Source: Micavibrio_B sp964399985
Lineage (GTDB): Bacteria > Pseudomonadota > Alphaproteobacteria > Micavibrionales > Micavibrionaceae
Direction of reading: 5' to 3'
Length of the DNA: 64,000 nucleotides
Assembly: GCA_964399985.1 (NCBI GenBank)
Contig: CAYNRY010000003.1
Span: forward strand, 124,001 to 188,000
The notes beneath the pieces were generated by a model that made no database searches, was not told the DNA's origin, and saw nothing but the letters and a program-made list of their open reading frames with translations. Shown here in pieces: positions 24,441-32,119 of the stretch (the stretch's first letter is position 1; the number at the start of each line of letters is the position of its first letter). A program made the position numbers and the translations under genes.

Positions 24441-25910
24441 ATGACAAAAGATTTAATCACCCGCCATGCGAATGCAAAGGCGAAGCGCAGCGCATGGGAA
24501 AATCTATGGCAGGATTGTTATGATTATGCCCTGCCGCTTCGGTCGGATCGTGACGGTTTCGGCCCGAGCCGCAAATCCGAAAGATTATATGACGCGACGG
24601 CTTTGGACGCGGTCGATCAACTGGCGGCAAGCCTGCTCGGTCATTTAACGCCGATCTGGACGCCGTGGTTCGGGTTGAAGCCCGGGCCGCAACTCACGGA
24701 AAAAGAAGCGCATGCCCTCGCGCCGGTTCTGGAGAAAGCGGGCAAGGTTTTACAGGCGCATTTCGACCGCTCTAATTTTGTCATGGAAATTCATCAGGCG
24801 TTTCTCGATCTGATCGTGGCAGGCACGGCAAGTATCGCCTTTGAAGAAGCCGAGCCGGGGCATTATTCGGCTTTCCGCTTTTCGTCGATTCCTTTGCTCG
24901 ATGCCGTTTTGGAAGAGGGTAATAACGGTTTTCTGGACGGTACGTTCCGTACGCTGTGCCTGACACTGGCGCAAATTCAGGCGCGCTATCCGCAAGCGCA
25001 ATTGCCCGAGGATGTCGTTCATATCGGTACGAAAGATCCGCAAACGCAGTTTAAAATTATTGAAGCGATCGTGCCGGAGGGTAATGCCTATTTATATACG
25101 GCCTGTATGGCGGAAGACGCCGGACAGGAAGATATAATATTGGCCGAGCAGAAACTTTCGCAATCGCCGGTGATTAATTTTCGCTGGATGAAATCGCCGG
25201 GAGAGATTTACGGACGCTCGCCGGTGATGAAAGTTTTGCCGGATATCAAAACGGCGAATAAAGTCGTCGAGCTGATTTTAAAGAATGCCTCGATTGCGGT
25301 GACCGGAATCTGGCAGGCCGATGACGACGGGGTTTTAAACCCTGCCAATATCGAACTTCTGCCCGGCGCGATTATTCCCAAAGCCGTCGGCTCGAAAGGC
25401 CTGACGCCGCTCGAGATGCCGGGGCGGTTCGATGTATCGCAGATCGTTCTGGATGATTTGCGGGCGAATATTCGCCATGCGTTGTTAATCGACCGCCTGC
25501 CGCAATTAAATGCAAAGCGCATGACGGCGACGGAAGTTTTGGAGCGCGCCAATGAAATGGCGCTGCTTCTGGGGGCAACATATGGCCGTTTGCAAAGCGA
25601 GCTTTTAAATCCGCTTATCCAGAGAGGCTATGCAATTTTGCGCCGCCGCGGCGAAGTGCCGGATCTGGCGATTGACGGACGCATCGTCGAGATCGATTAC
25701 CGCTCCCCGCTCGCTAAATCTATGTCGCAGCGACATGTGCAAACGACATTGAACTGGCTGCAAGGCGTGCAAAGTCTTGGGGCGGATGCCATGCAATCCG
25801 TCGATACAATCCGCGCCGCCAGATATTTAGGCGAAGCAATGGGCGTGCCGAGCGACCTGATCAAAAATTCCGACACTGAAATTCACACAAAAGGAGAAAT
25901 AAATGTCTGA
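24441..25910 (+). CDS. Portal (head-to-tail connecting) protein
   Basis: This 489-residue protein belongs to the podoviral head-tail connector family, equivalent to T7 gp8. It would form the dodecameric ring through which DNA enters the capsid. Family features are 'RSAWENLWQDCYDYALP' near the N-terminus, 'DATALDAVDQLAASLLGHLTP', 'GRSPVMKVLPDIKTANKVVELIL' and 'MTATEVLERANEM'. It is followed, with an 8-base overlap, by the scaffold-like gene. Confidence 0.9.
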   Translation: MTKDLITRHANAKAKRSAWENLWQDCYDYALPLRSDRDGFGPSRKSERLYDATALDAVDQLAASLLGHLTPIWTPWFGLKPGPQLTEKEAHALAPVLEKAGKVLQAHFDRSNFVMEIHQAFLDLIVAGTASIAFEEAEPGHYSAFRFSSIPLLDAVLEEGNNGFLDGTFRTLCLTLAQIQARYPQAQLPEDVVHIGTKDPQTQFKIIEAIVPEGNAYLYTACMAEDAGQEDIILAEQKLSQSPVINFRWMKSPGEIYGRSPVMKVLPDIKTANKVVELILKNASIAVTGIWQADDDGVLNPANIELLPGAIIPKAVGSKGLTPLEMPGRFDVSQIVLDDLRANIRHALLIDRLPQLNAKRMTATEVLERANEMALLLGATYGRLQSELLNPLIQRGYAILRRRGEVPDLAIDGRIVEIDYRSPLAKSMSQRHVQTTLNWLQGVQSLGADAMQSVDTIRAARYLGEAMGVPSDLIKNSDTEIHTKGEINV

Positions 25911-26619
25911 TGAAAACCTGTTAACGGCGGAGATTGAAACAAAAGCCGAGAATACAAATAAACCGGCGAATGTGCCGGATAAATTCTGGGATGGCAAAAA
26001 AGAGGAAATACGCATCGAGGCGTTGCTGGCGTCTTATATGGCGCTCGAAAAGAAGCTGTCCACCATGATTCCGCAAGATGATAAAAAACGTGTTCAAAAA
26101 GCGCTGGGTGTGCCGGAGACAGCTAAGGATTATAACGTCTCGGTGCCGAACGATCTGTTCGATATCGATGAAGAGCTAAACGAGCGCTTGCTAACAAAGG
26201 GCTTCACGGAAGAGCAGGTTCAGGAAGTTTACAATCTGGCGGCCGAGAAACTAGTGCCCTTAATTGTCGAAATGGCAGCAGAGTTTCAGGCCGACCGTGA
26301 AGTCGAGCGGCTGGTCGAAAAATTCGGCGGGGTCGATCAATGGAAAGAAATTTCGCGCCAGCTTCTGGCTTTCGGCAAAAAGAATTTACCGGGGGATGTT
26401 TTGGAAGGGTTGTCGTGTTCCTATGAAGGCGTTATGGCGCTGCATCGTATGATGAAATCCGAGCAGCCGAACTTGAAAGGCAGCGAAAATGCCGCTGCGT
26501 CCGGCGAGGACGATCTCCATGCCATGATGAAAAACCCAAAATACTGGCGCGACAAAGACCCGTCTTTTATTGCCAAGGTCACGGAAGGGTTTGAAAAAAT
26601 ATATTCAAATAAAGGATAA
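25903..26619 (+). CDS. Capsid assembly scaffolding protein (T7 gp9-like)
   Basis: This 238-residue acidic, helical protein sits between portal and capsid, the T7 gp9 position. Features are 'VPDKFWDGKKEEIRIEALLASYMALEKKL' near the N-terminus and 'MMKNPKYWRDKDPSFIAKVTEGFEKIY' at the C-terminus. The latter resembles the basic/aromatic capsid-binding helix of podoviral scaffolds. Here the capsid gene does not follow directly: about 2.9 kb of unrelated cargo intervenes. Confidence 0.8.
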   Translation: MSDENLLTAEIETKAENTNKPANVPDKFWDGKKEEIRIEALLASYMALEKKLSTMIPQDDKKRVQKALGVPETAKDYNVSVPNDLFDIDEELNERLLTKGFTEEQVQEVYNLAAEKLVPLIVEMAAEFQADREVERLVEKFGGVDQWKEISRQLLAFGKKNLPGDVLEGLSCSYEGVMALHRMMKSEQPNLKGSENAAASGEDDLHAMMKNPKYWRDKDPSFIAKVTEGFEKIYSNKG

Positions 26620-26738
26620 AATTTTATCTTAATTTGATTTTAATTATTACTGCTTCATCATTAATAATAGGGTGGCGGTAATAACTAAAAAGCTAATATA
26701 AAAAGCTTATAAAAAAAATCAAAATAGGGTGTGTGAGT

Positions 26739-28766
26739 ATGACGACAATTTCCGGCACGAACGGTTATGCCTCTTCCAATGGCTGGGTGGCTTTAACAAA
26801 TCCGTGGGGGTCCAATGCCCTGCAATACGGTAAGGACTATGCGATCAGCGCCAATTATGACCCGCAAAACCTTGCCAATGGCATCACCTTCAATTGGTCG
26901 TACCCTAAAAATAACCTGCCATGGACTGCCATCAAGGCCTATCCTGACGTGGGTTTTGGCGCATCACCTTGGGGCCGGGGTCAATCCGATCCGATGCATG
27001 TCTTCCCGATTCAGGTCGATGATCTAAAGACACTGGATATGGCGTATGACGTCACTTATGGCGGCGATAAAAACGGCTATAACGTTTCCTATGATATTTG
27101 GTTCACAAGTGAACCAAACGGCAACAAATCAACGGTGACGACAGAATTGATGCTTTGGTTGCATAAAGGCGGTGTCAACGCGCATGGTAAGTTGATGGGC
27201 ACTTATTCGGATGAAAACTTTACGGGTAAGATTTATAAAAAAGACACATATATAGCGATTATTTCCGATACAGAATTAACAAGCGGTGTAATCGACCTGA
27301 CTGCTATTGTTCAGCATCTAGTTAAAGCCGGACTTATGTCTTCGAGCGAGTATCTGGCAAATATACAATTCGGTGCTGAAGTTGTCGAAGGGACAGGATC
27401 TTTAACGATCAATAACCTTGGATATGATGTAGTAAGCGTTAATTCAGACGGTCAGGAAATTCATCAGACCATCACCGGATTGGGCGTCGAAGGTTTCAGC
27501 GAAGTAGAAGGAACATCCGGTAATGACTATTTCTCTGGCGATAGCCTGGATAACGTTATTCATGCCGGTGCCGGAAATGATGACATACAGCCGGGGAAAG
27601 GCAACGACACTGTTTACGCAGGAACCGGCAACGATAAAATTTTTGCCGGTGATGGCAATGATCTTGTCTACGGAGATGACGGTAACGACACCATAAGTGG
27701 AAATGCCGGTAATGACGAGCTGCATGGCGGTGCAGGGGATGATATTTTCCTCGATACCGAAGGCTCCAATAAAATGTTCGGTGATGATGGAAACGATGCT
27801 TTCTATTTGTCTGGTTCCAAAGAGGCGCAGAGAATTAATGGCGGCGCAGGAAATGACAGTATTAGCACCGGTTCCGGAAACGACATCTTACATGGGGATG
27901 CAGGAGACGATAATATTCAAGCTGCTGCGGGGGATGATATAATATGGGGAGATGATGGTGCCGACGCTCTTTATGGCGGTGATGGAAAAGATGTCATATG
28001 GGGCGGCGCGGGCAATGACAAGATAGAAGGCGGGGCAGGTAACGATGTTCTGTTCGGTGAGGCCGGAGTAGATGTCTTGTCGGGTGGCGATGGCGATGAT
28101 GAGGTTTATGGTGGTGATGGTAATGACACCATCAACGGAAATGCAGGTGATGATTTAATGCATGGCGGTGCCGGTAACGATTATCTCAATGGCGGAGACG
28201 GCAATGATATTGTCATCGGCGGCGACGGCGACGACTCCGTTTATGGAGGAGAAGGTAACGATGAAGTGTACGGTGGCGCGGGTCACGACTCTTTGTTTGG
28301 CAATGTCGGAAATGATAAAATCTTCGGACATGCCGGTAACGATAAATTATACGGGGGTGACGGCGACGATATTATGGGCGGCGGAGAAGGTGACGATTTC
28401 CTTTATGGGGAAAACGGAAACGACATGCTCTTCCTGAGCGCAGGTGTTGACACGCTTTACGGCGGTGCGGGTAAGGACCAATTTAAATTTACCAAAGAAG
28501 GCATGGATGGCGTTGATAAGATTTATTTCAAGCTGAGCGAAGGCGACCGACTCGATTTTACGCTTATCATAGACCAGAAAATCGATGTCACGACCAAGAA
28601 CATTAACGATTTCTTGAAAGCAACGCAGGTTGGCAACAACACTGTTATTTCCGTCGATGTCGATGGTGCGGCCAACGGCACGAAATTCACCGATGCGGCT
28701 GTACTGGTCGGCGGGCATGATGTCGATGTTACTGCATGGATGAAATCCGGCAATATCGTTGCCTGA
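26739..28766 (+). CDS. GH12-like glycoside hydrolase domain fused to RTX calcium-binding repeats
   Basis: This 675-residue protein starts at the ATG at 26739 (AGGG 9 bases upstream); an in-frame GTG at 26733 is too close to it. Residues 1-235 resemble GH12 endoglucanase/xyloglucanase: 'NVSYDIWFTSEPNG', then 'TTELMLWL' with candidate nucleophile Glu136, and 'IQFGAEVVEG' with candidate acid/base Glu214. Residues about 260-585 are RTX nonapeptides (GGxGxDxUx). The C-terminal segment is of the type recognised by type I secretion. Such secretion genes are not in the window. The AT-rich gap upstream and its position inside a virion module suggest acquired cargo. Confidence 0.88.
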   Translation: MTTISGTNGYASSNGWVALTNPWGSNALQYGKDYAISANYDPQNLANGITFNWSYPKNNLPWTAIKAYPDVGFGASPWGRGQSDPMHVFPIQVDDLKTLDMAYDVTYGGDKNGYNVSYDIWFTSEPNGNKSTVTTELMLWLHKGGVNAHGKLMGTYSDENFTGKIYKKDTYIAIISDTELTSGVIDLTAIVQHLVKAGLMSSSEYLANIQFGAEVVEGTGSLTINNLGYDVVSVNSDGQEIHQTITGLGVEGFSEVEGTSGNDYFSGDSLDNVIHAGAGNDDIQPGKGNDTVYAGTGNDKIFAGDGNDLVYGDDGNDTISGNAGNDELHGGAGDDIFLDTEGSNKMFGDDGNDAFYLSGSKEAQRINGGAGNDSISTGSGNDILHGDAGDDNIQAAAGDDIIWGDDGADALYGGDGKDVIWGGAGNDKIEGGAGNDVLFGEAGVDVLSGGDGDDEVYGGDGNDTINGNAGDDLMHGGAGNDYLNGGDGNDIVIGGDGDDSVYGGEGNDEVYGGAGHDSLFGNVGNDKIFGHAGNDKLYGGDGDDIMGGGEGDDFLYGENGNDMLFLSAGVDTLYGGAGKDQFKFTKEGMDGVDKIYFKLSEGDRLDFTLIIDQKIDVTTKNINDFLKATQVGNNTVISVDVDGAANGTKFTDAAVLVGGHDVDVTAWMKSGNIVA

Positions 28767-28784
28767 TAGAAACGAATTTGAAAA

Positions 28785-28817
28785 ATAAAAAAGCCCGGCA
28801 ATGTGCCGGGCTTTTTT
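28785..28817. terminator. Bidirectional terminator between the RTX and PilZ genes
   Basis: AAGCCCGGCA (28791-28800) pairs perfectly with TGCCGGGCTT (28804-28813) around a 3-base loop, flanked by an A-run on the left and a T-run on the right. It can end both the plus-strand RTX transcript and the minus-strand PilZ transcript. Confidence 0.85.
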
Positions 28818-28832
28818 AATAGGGGTGACAAA

Positions 28833-29234
28833 TTAGTGAGCTTGTGATGTTGCGAATTCTTCGGCGTTGAAGCTGTCGATAATTTGCTGGAACGTGTTTT
28901 TGATCTCGTTCGTCAGCGGCGCGAATTTAACCGCGAAGAATTCGGACGATTTACGCACGACTTTGGCGCGGTGATTGACGTCGATCATTTCATCGTTGAG
29001 ATGGAATTTCAGCATGACGTTTATGTCATCGCCGATTTTGACGGTGCGGCTGTCGCCGAGAACGCGGATGCCGCCTTGCGACCAGTCGAGGATCGGCATG
29101 GCCTGTCCGTTGACGAGGCCGATGCATTTATCGGCGGCGCGGCGTGGATATTCGCGGCGGGACATGTCCAGCGCGTCGGTCGTTACATCATCGATATCGT
29201 CTGTACTGAATACTGTCATAAGCTTTGCTATCAT
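28833..29234 (-). CDS. PilZ-domain protein (c-di-GMP receptor family)
   Basis: This 133-residue protein carries both halves of the PilZ c-di-GMP signature: 'RREYPRR' (residues 26-32, RxxxR) and 'DWSQGG' (50-55, D/NxSxxG). It is a single-domain PilZ protein. Binding c-di-GMP is established for the family; the output here is unknown. It lies antisense to the phage-like cluster between the RTX and capsid genes, sharing a bidirectional terminator with the RTX gene. GGAG lies 10 bases before the start. Confidence 0.88.
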   Translation of the reverse strand: MIAKLMTVFSTDDIDDVTTDALDMSRREYPRRAADKCIGLVNGQAMPILDWSQGGIRVLGDSRTVKIGDDINVMLKFHLNDEMIDVNHRAKVVRKSSEFFAVKFAPLTNEIKNTFQQIIDSFNAEEFATSQAH

Positions 29235-29409
29235 TTTTTTGTGTGCTCCACGCCTGACGGCGCAAGGTTAGATATTAACGGGCACACACACTCTAAGGTT
29301 TACGAATTCTTTTTATTATTTGTCGTAACAGAATAATCGCTTTTTTGTATCAAAACATCAAGGCTTTTCTTGCGTTACCAACAATATCCAAATTTTCCTT
29401 ACAAGACAA

Positions 29410-29472
29410 CGGCTTAAAGCCGCCTTTCGTAAGGGTTTACCGGCTTTTCCGGCCCGTTCGACGGGTAACCGG
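29410..29472 (+). promoter_or_regulatory. Structured leader upstream of the capsid gene
   Basis: Within the 285-base gap 29235-29519, several small hairpins are clustered: CGGCTT/AAGCCG (29410-29422) and CCCGT/ACGGG (29453-29465), plus two near-direct copies of GGGT(T)TACCGG-like sequence. AGAAAGG precedes the capsid ATG. The gap presumably holds the capsid promoter and 5' leader; no clear -35/-10 pair was picked. Confidence 0.35.
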
Positions 29473-29519
29473 ATTTGCCATCTTAACCAACAATATCAAT
29501 CCAGAAAGGTTCGATTAAA

Positions 29520-30350
29520 ATGTCGACATCCATAAACACGGCTTTCGTGAAGCAGTTCGAACGCGAAGTGCATGAAAGTTACCAGCGTCTCGGCTCCAAA
29601 CTCCGCGGCGCGGTTCGCTCTATTCCTAATGTCAAAGGCTCATCCACCGTCTTCCAGAAGGTCGGTAAGGGAACGGCTTCTACCAAATCCAATGCCGGTA
29701 TGGTGCCGGTCATGAATTTGTCGCACACGACAGTTGAGTGCGCGCTGACCGATTACTATGCGGGCGACTGGGTCGACCGTCTTGACGAACTTAAAGTCAA
29801 CCATGACGAAAGACAGGTCATCGCCAACGCCGGTGCCTATGCGCTGGGCCGCAAAACGGACGATCTGATCATCGCGGCGCTTTCGACGGCAAACACCTTG
29901 ACGATTACTGATTCAAATATCGGCATGACGCGTGACAAGGTTTTAAAAGCTTTTGAGCTTCTCGGGGAGAACGATGTGCCGGATGACGGTCAGCGTTTCG
30001 CCATCGTCGGCTGGCAGCAATGGTCGGAGCTGTTGAAAATCACGGAATTTTCTTCTTCCGAATTTGTCGGTCCTGACGATCTTCCTTACAAGGGCACACA
30101 GGCAAAAAAATGGCTCGGGACCACATGGATTCCGCATTCCGGCCTGCCGATTGACGGCTCTGACATCAGAAAAACTTTCTGGTTCCACAAAAACGCAATC
30201 GGTCATGCGTCGGGGTCGGATGTCCAGACGGATATCAGCTGGCACGGCGACCGCGCAGCCCATTTCGTCAACAACATGATGAGCCAAGGCGCTGTTTTGA
30301 TCGACGGCGCAGGCGTCGTTGTCGTGTCGTGTGACGAGACACCGGATTGA
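29520..30350 (+). CDS. Major capsid protein
   Basis: This 276-residue protein is of the podoviral capsid family (T7 gp10 position). Typical segments are 'AFVKQFEREVHESYQRLGSKLRGAVRS', 'VFQKVGKGTA' and the N-arm-to-core 'DYYAGDWVDRLDELKVNHDERQVIANAGAYALGRKTDDLIIAAL'. It is followed by a palindromic element and then a small probable head protein. It has its own leader, consistent with the high expression a capsid needs. Confidence 0.88.
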   Translation: MSTSINTAFVKQFEREVHESYQRLGSKLRGAVRSIPNVKGSSTVFQKVGKGTASTKSNAGMVPVMNLSHTTVECALTDYYAGDWVDRLDELKVNHDERQVIANAGAYALGRKTDDLIIAALSTANTLTITDSNIGMTRDKVLKAFELLGENDVPDDGQRFAIVGWQQWSELLKITEFSSSEFVGPDDLPYKGTQAKKWLGTTWIPHSGLPIDGSDIRKTFWFHKNAIGHASGSDVQTDISWHGDRAAHFVNNMMSQGAVLIDGAGVVVVSCDETPD

Positions 30351-30352
30351 TA

Positions 30353-30409
30353 GTAGGCAGAAAGCAGTAGGCGGCATTACCGTTTACTGCCTACCGCTTA
30401 CTTTTTCTA
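30353..30409. repeat. GTAGGCAG palindromic element, copy 1
   Basis: GTAGGCAG (30353-30360) is the reverse complement of CTGCCTAC (30387-30394). The element ends CGCTTACTTTTT and starts 2 bases after the capsid stop codon. A closely similar copy is at 34016-34078 and a partial one at 36609-36635. It may double as a terminator. Confidence 0.7.
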
Positions 30410-30438
30410 ATTGAATTCATAAAAGAAAGAGAAAAATA

Positions 30439-30681
30439 ATGGCTTACCTATCCAAAGACCTAAGCGTGCTGGCTTATGCGAACAGTTTTACGCTGTGGCA
30501 TTACACCACGTTTGACAGTGCCGTCACCGGCGCTGGATATTTCAATTCCGCAGCTTCGATGCTCAAGGTCAACGACCTGATCATCGCCAATATTGACACG
30601 GATGGCACCCCGTCGACCGTCTTTTATATCGTCACGGGCAATACCGGTACAGTAGTTACCGTGACCGCCTTCAGCGCCTGA
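30439..30681 (+). CDS. Small virion-cluster protein, possible head decoration protein
   Basis: This 80-residue protein is beta-rich and uncharged in its second half ('FYIVTGNTGTVVTVTAFSA'). Its size and position immediately after the capsid suggest a minor head or decoration protein, but no family was recognised. AAGAGAAAAA precedes the ATG. A terminator follows. Confidence 0.65.
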   Translation: MAYLSKDLSVLAYANSFTLWHYTTFDSAVTGAGYFNSAASMLKVNDLIIANIDTDGTPSTVFYIVTGNTGTVVTVTAFSA

Positions 30682-30718
30682 CGCCAGTCAGGACGTGAAG
30701 CTGCGAGGCCGTCTCCCT

Positions 30719-30744
30719 CCATCCCGTGCGGGGATGGATTTTTT
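30719..30744 (+). terminator. Rho-independent terminator
   Basis: CCATCCC (30719-30725) pairs with GGGATGG (30731-30737), followed by ATTTTTTG. It closes the capsid unit. Confidence 0.8.
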
Positions 30745-30792
30745 GTCACATCAAAAGTGAGATGGCTTGCCAGTCCAGTGTCAAAACCGGGA

Positions 30793-30827
30793 GCGGGTTC
30801 GTAAGCGATTATGAACCCGCTTCTTTG
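30793..30827 (+). terminator. Hairpin, possible second terminator
   Basis: GCGGGTTC (30793-30800) pairs with GAACCCGC (30813-30820), followed by TTCTTTG. It lies within the 262-base gap between the small head gene and the tail tube gene; the rest of the gap is the palindrome at 30837. Confidence 0.5.
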
Positions 30828-30836
30828 TTTAAAGAA

Positions 30837-30920
30837 TTTTACCGCGAAGAGCGCGAAGTCAAGAAGAAGAGACACGAAGTTTATTTTACTTCGCGTTTCT
30901 TCGTGTACTTCGCGGTGAAA
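30837..30920. repeat. Large palindromic element (TTTTACCGCGAAG...CTTCGCGGTGAAA)
   Basis: ACCGCGAAG near the left end is matched by CTTCGCGGT near the right end. Inside, ACACGAAGT pairs with ACTTCGCG/TTCGTGT segments. It is the same type as the elements at 22247, 41625 and 55934. It ends 24 bases before the next start codon. Confidence 0.7.
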
Positions 30921-30943
30921 TCTTGTTTTAAAAAGGAAAAATA

Positions 30944-31507
30944 ATGCTCAACGATATCGGATTATGCTCCCGCGCTTTGATCAAAATCGGCGCGAAACCC
31001 ATTACGTCTTTTATGGACGGATCGGCAGAGAGCGAGATTGCGAATTTACTCTATGGCCCAGCCCGAGACGCGGTTCTCTCCAGCTATGCATGGAGTTTTG
31101 CCACCAAGCAAATCGCGCTGACCAAATTAGAAGCGCCGCCTGTGGCAGATTACCAATATGCCTATCAATTACCGAATGATTTTCTGCGGGCGCTGTCTGC
31201 CGGAAATGGCGGACGCGGGCGCGGCCTGAATTTCAGGATTTGTCGCGACACGCTGCAGACCAATGCCGAAGAAGTGATTTTGACGTATATCTACCGCGCG
31301 GCGGAAGAAGAGTGCCCGCCTTATTTCGACACGGCGGTAATTGCGCGACTTTCAGCAGAGTTTTGCATACCGCTCACCGAAAACACCTCCCGCGCCGATG
31401 TAATTATCAAACTTGCCGAGCAAGAGTTTGCCAAAGCCCGCCAGATCGACGCCCAGCAGGACACGCCAAACAGGCTGGAGGATTTTTCTTTAATAGAGGT
31501 AAGATAA
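30944..31507 (+). CDS. Tail tubular protein A-like (T7 gp11 family)
   Basis: This 187-residue gatekeeper or adaptor attaches to the portal in podovirus-like tails. The family pattern is visible in 'DIGLCSRALIKIGAKPITSF', 'AESEIANLLYGPARDAVLSSYAWSFATKQIAL', 'AYQLPNDFLRAL' and 'YFDTAVIARLSAEFCIPLTEN'. It is in the expected order after the capsid and before the nozzle gene. AAAAGGAAAA precedes the ATG. Confidence 0.85.
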   Translation: MLNDIGLCSRALIKIGAKPITSFMDGSAESEIANLLYGPARDAVLSSYAWSFATKQIALTKLEAPPVADYQYAYQLPNDFLRALSAGNGGRGRGLNFRICRDTLQTNAEEVILTYIYRAAEEECPPYFDTAVIARLSAEFCIPLTENTSRADVIIKLAEQEFAKARQIDAQQDTPNRLEDFSLIEVR

Positions 31508-31546
31508 TTATTGACATAATGATGAAAAATCCCTAAATAAAGCCGC

Positions 31547-31975
31547 ATGGGTAAACTTAAAGAAAAAACAATCCTGCCTTTTGGCAAAAGTAAAAAAGGT
31601 GAGAAGAAAATTCTCGCTTTGTCACCATTAGTTGAGGCGAAGGCGGATGTTGAAAAAGATCTTGGCCGTGGTCATCTTCTTGAGGCGATGCATAATACGC
31701 TATCGCGAAGACCGGTTCATTATGAAGGCGAGATTTTTTTCTGTAATGTTATGAGCGGATATAAAAGGAGCGGCTTATATCCTGGCGGCAATGCCGTTCA
31801 GATATCGGTAGATGCTTCTGTCAAGGCGGCGGATATTTCGATGATGTTGTTCGGGCAGCCGGGACGGGAATATGTGGTCTATGATCATACAGAATGTAAA
31901 TGGTATAAAGATGGTAAAGAATGGGACAGGACCGCAGGGGTTCAGCCCAATAGTCTTGCAAAAGGACCGTCTTAA
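31547..31975 (+). CDS. Hypothetical protein inserted between the two tail tube genes
   Basis: This 142-residue basic protein has a charged N-terminus and a more globular second half ('YVVYDHTECKWYKDGKEWDR'). No family recognised. It has its own terminator and is flanked downstream by short palindromic repeats, so it looks like a self-contained cargo gene (moron) rather than a tail component. Confidence 0.6.
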   Translation: MGKLKEKTILPFGKSKKGEKKILALSPLVEAKADVEKDLGRGHLLEAMHNTLSRRPVHYEGEIFFCNVMSGYKRSGLYPGGNAVQISVDASVKAADISMMLFGQPGREYVVYDHTECKWYKDGKEWDRTAGVQPNSLAKGPS

Positions 31976-31979
31976 AATC

Positions 31980-32003
31980 AACCCTCCTTACGGAGGGTTT
32001 TTT
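31980..32003 (+). terminator. Rho-independent terminator
   Basis: ACCCTCC (31981-31987) pairs with GGAGGGT (31992-31998) around TTAC, followed by a T-run. It lies 5 bases after the stop of the inserted gene. Confidence 0.85.
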
Positions 32004-32030
32004 ATTGCCTGATATTAAAAGCATAGAATC

Positions 32031-32097
32031 TCATCCCTGCGAAAGCAGGGATTTTTATTTATCCATTGAATGATGCCTTGCTTTCGCAGGCATGACA
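32031..32097. repeat. Inverted pair of short palindromic repeats
   Basis: TCATCCCTGC GAAA GCAGGGAT (32031-32052) is one copy in reverse orientation, and GATGCCTTGC TTTC GCAGGCATGACA (32072-32097) is one in direct orientation. They fill the gap before the nozzle gene. Confidence 0.75.
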
Positions 32098-32119
32098 AAG
32101 AAGAGTGTAAGGAAAATCA

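Noticed and set aside
27500..28500. Dense short repeats resembling a tandem or CRISPR-like array
   Set aside because: The periodicity is the 27-base coding unit of RTX nonapeptides in one open frame. Units vary freely and there are no spacers.
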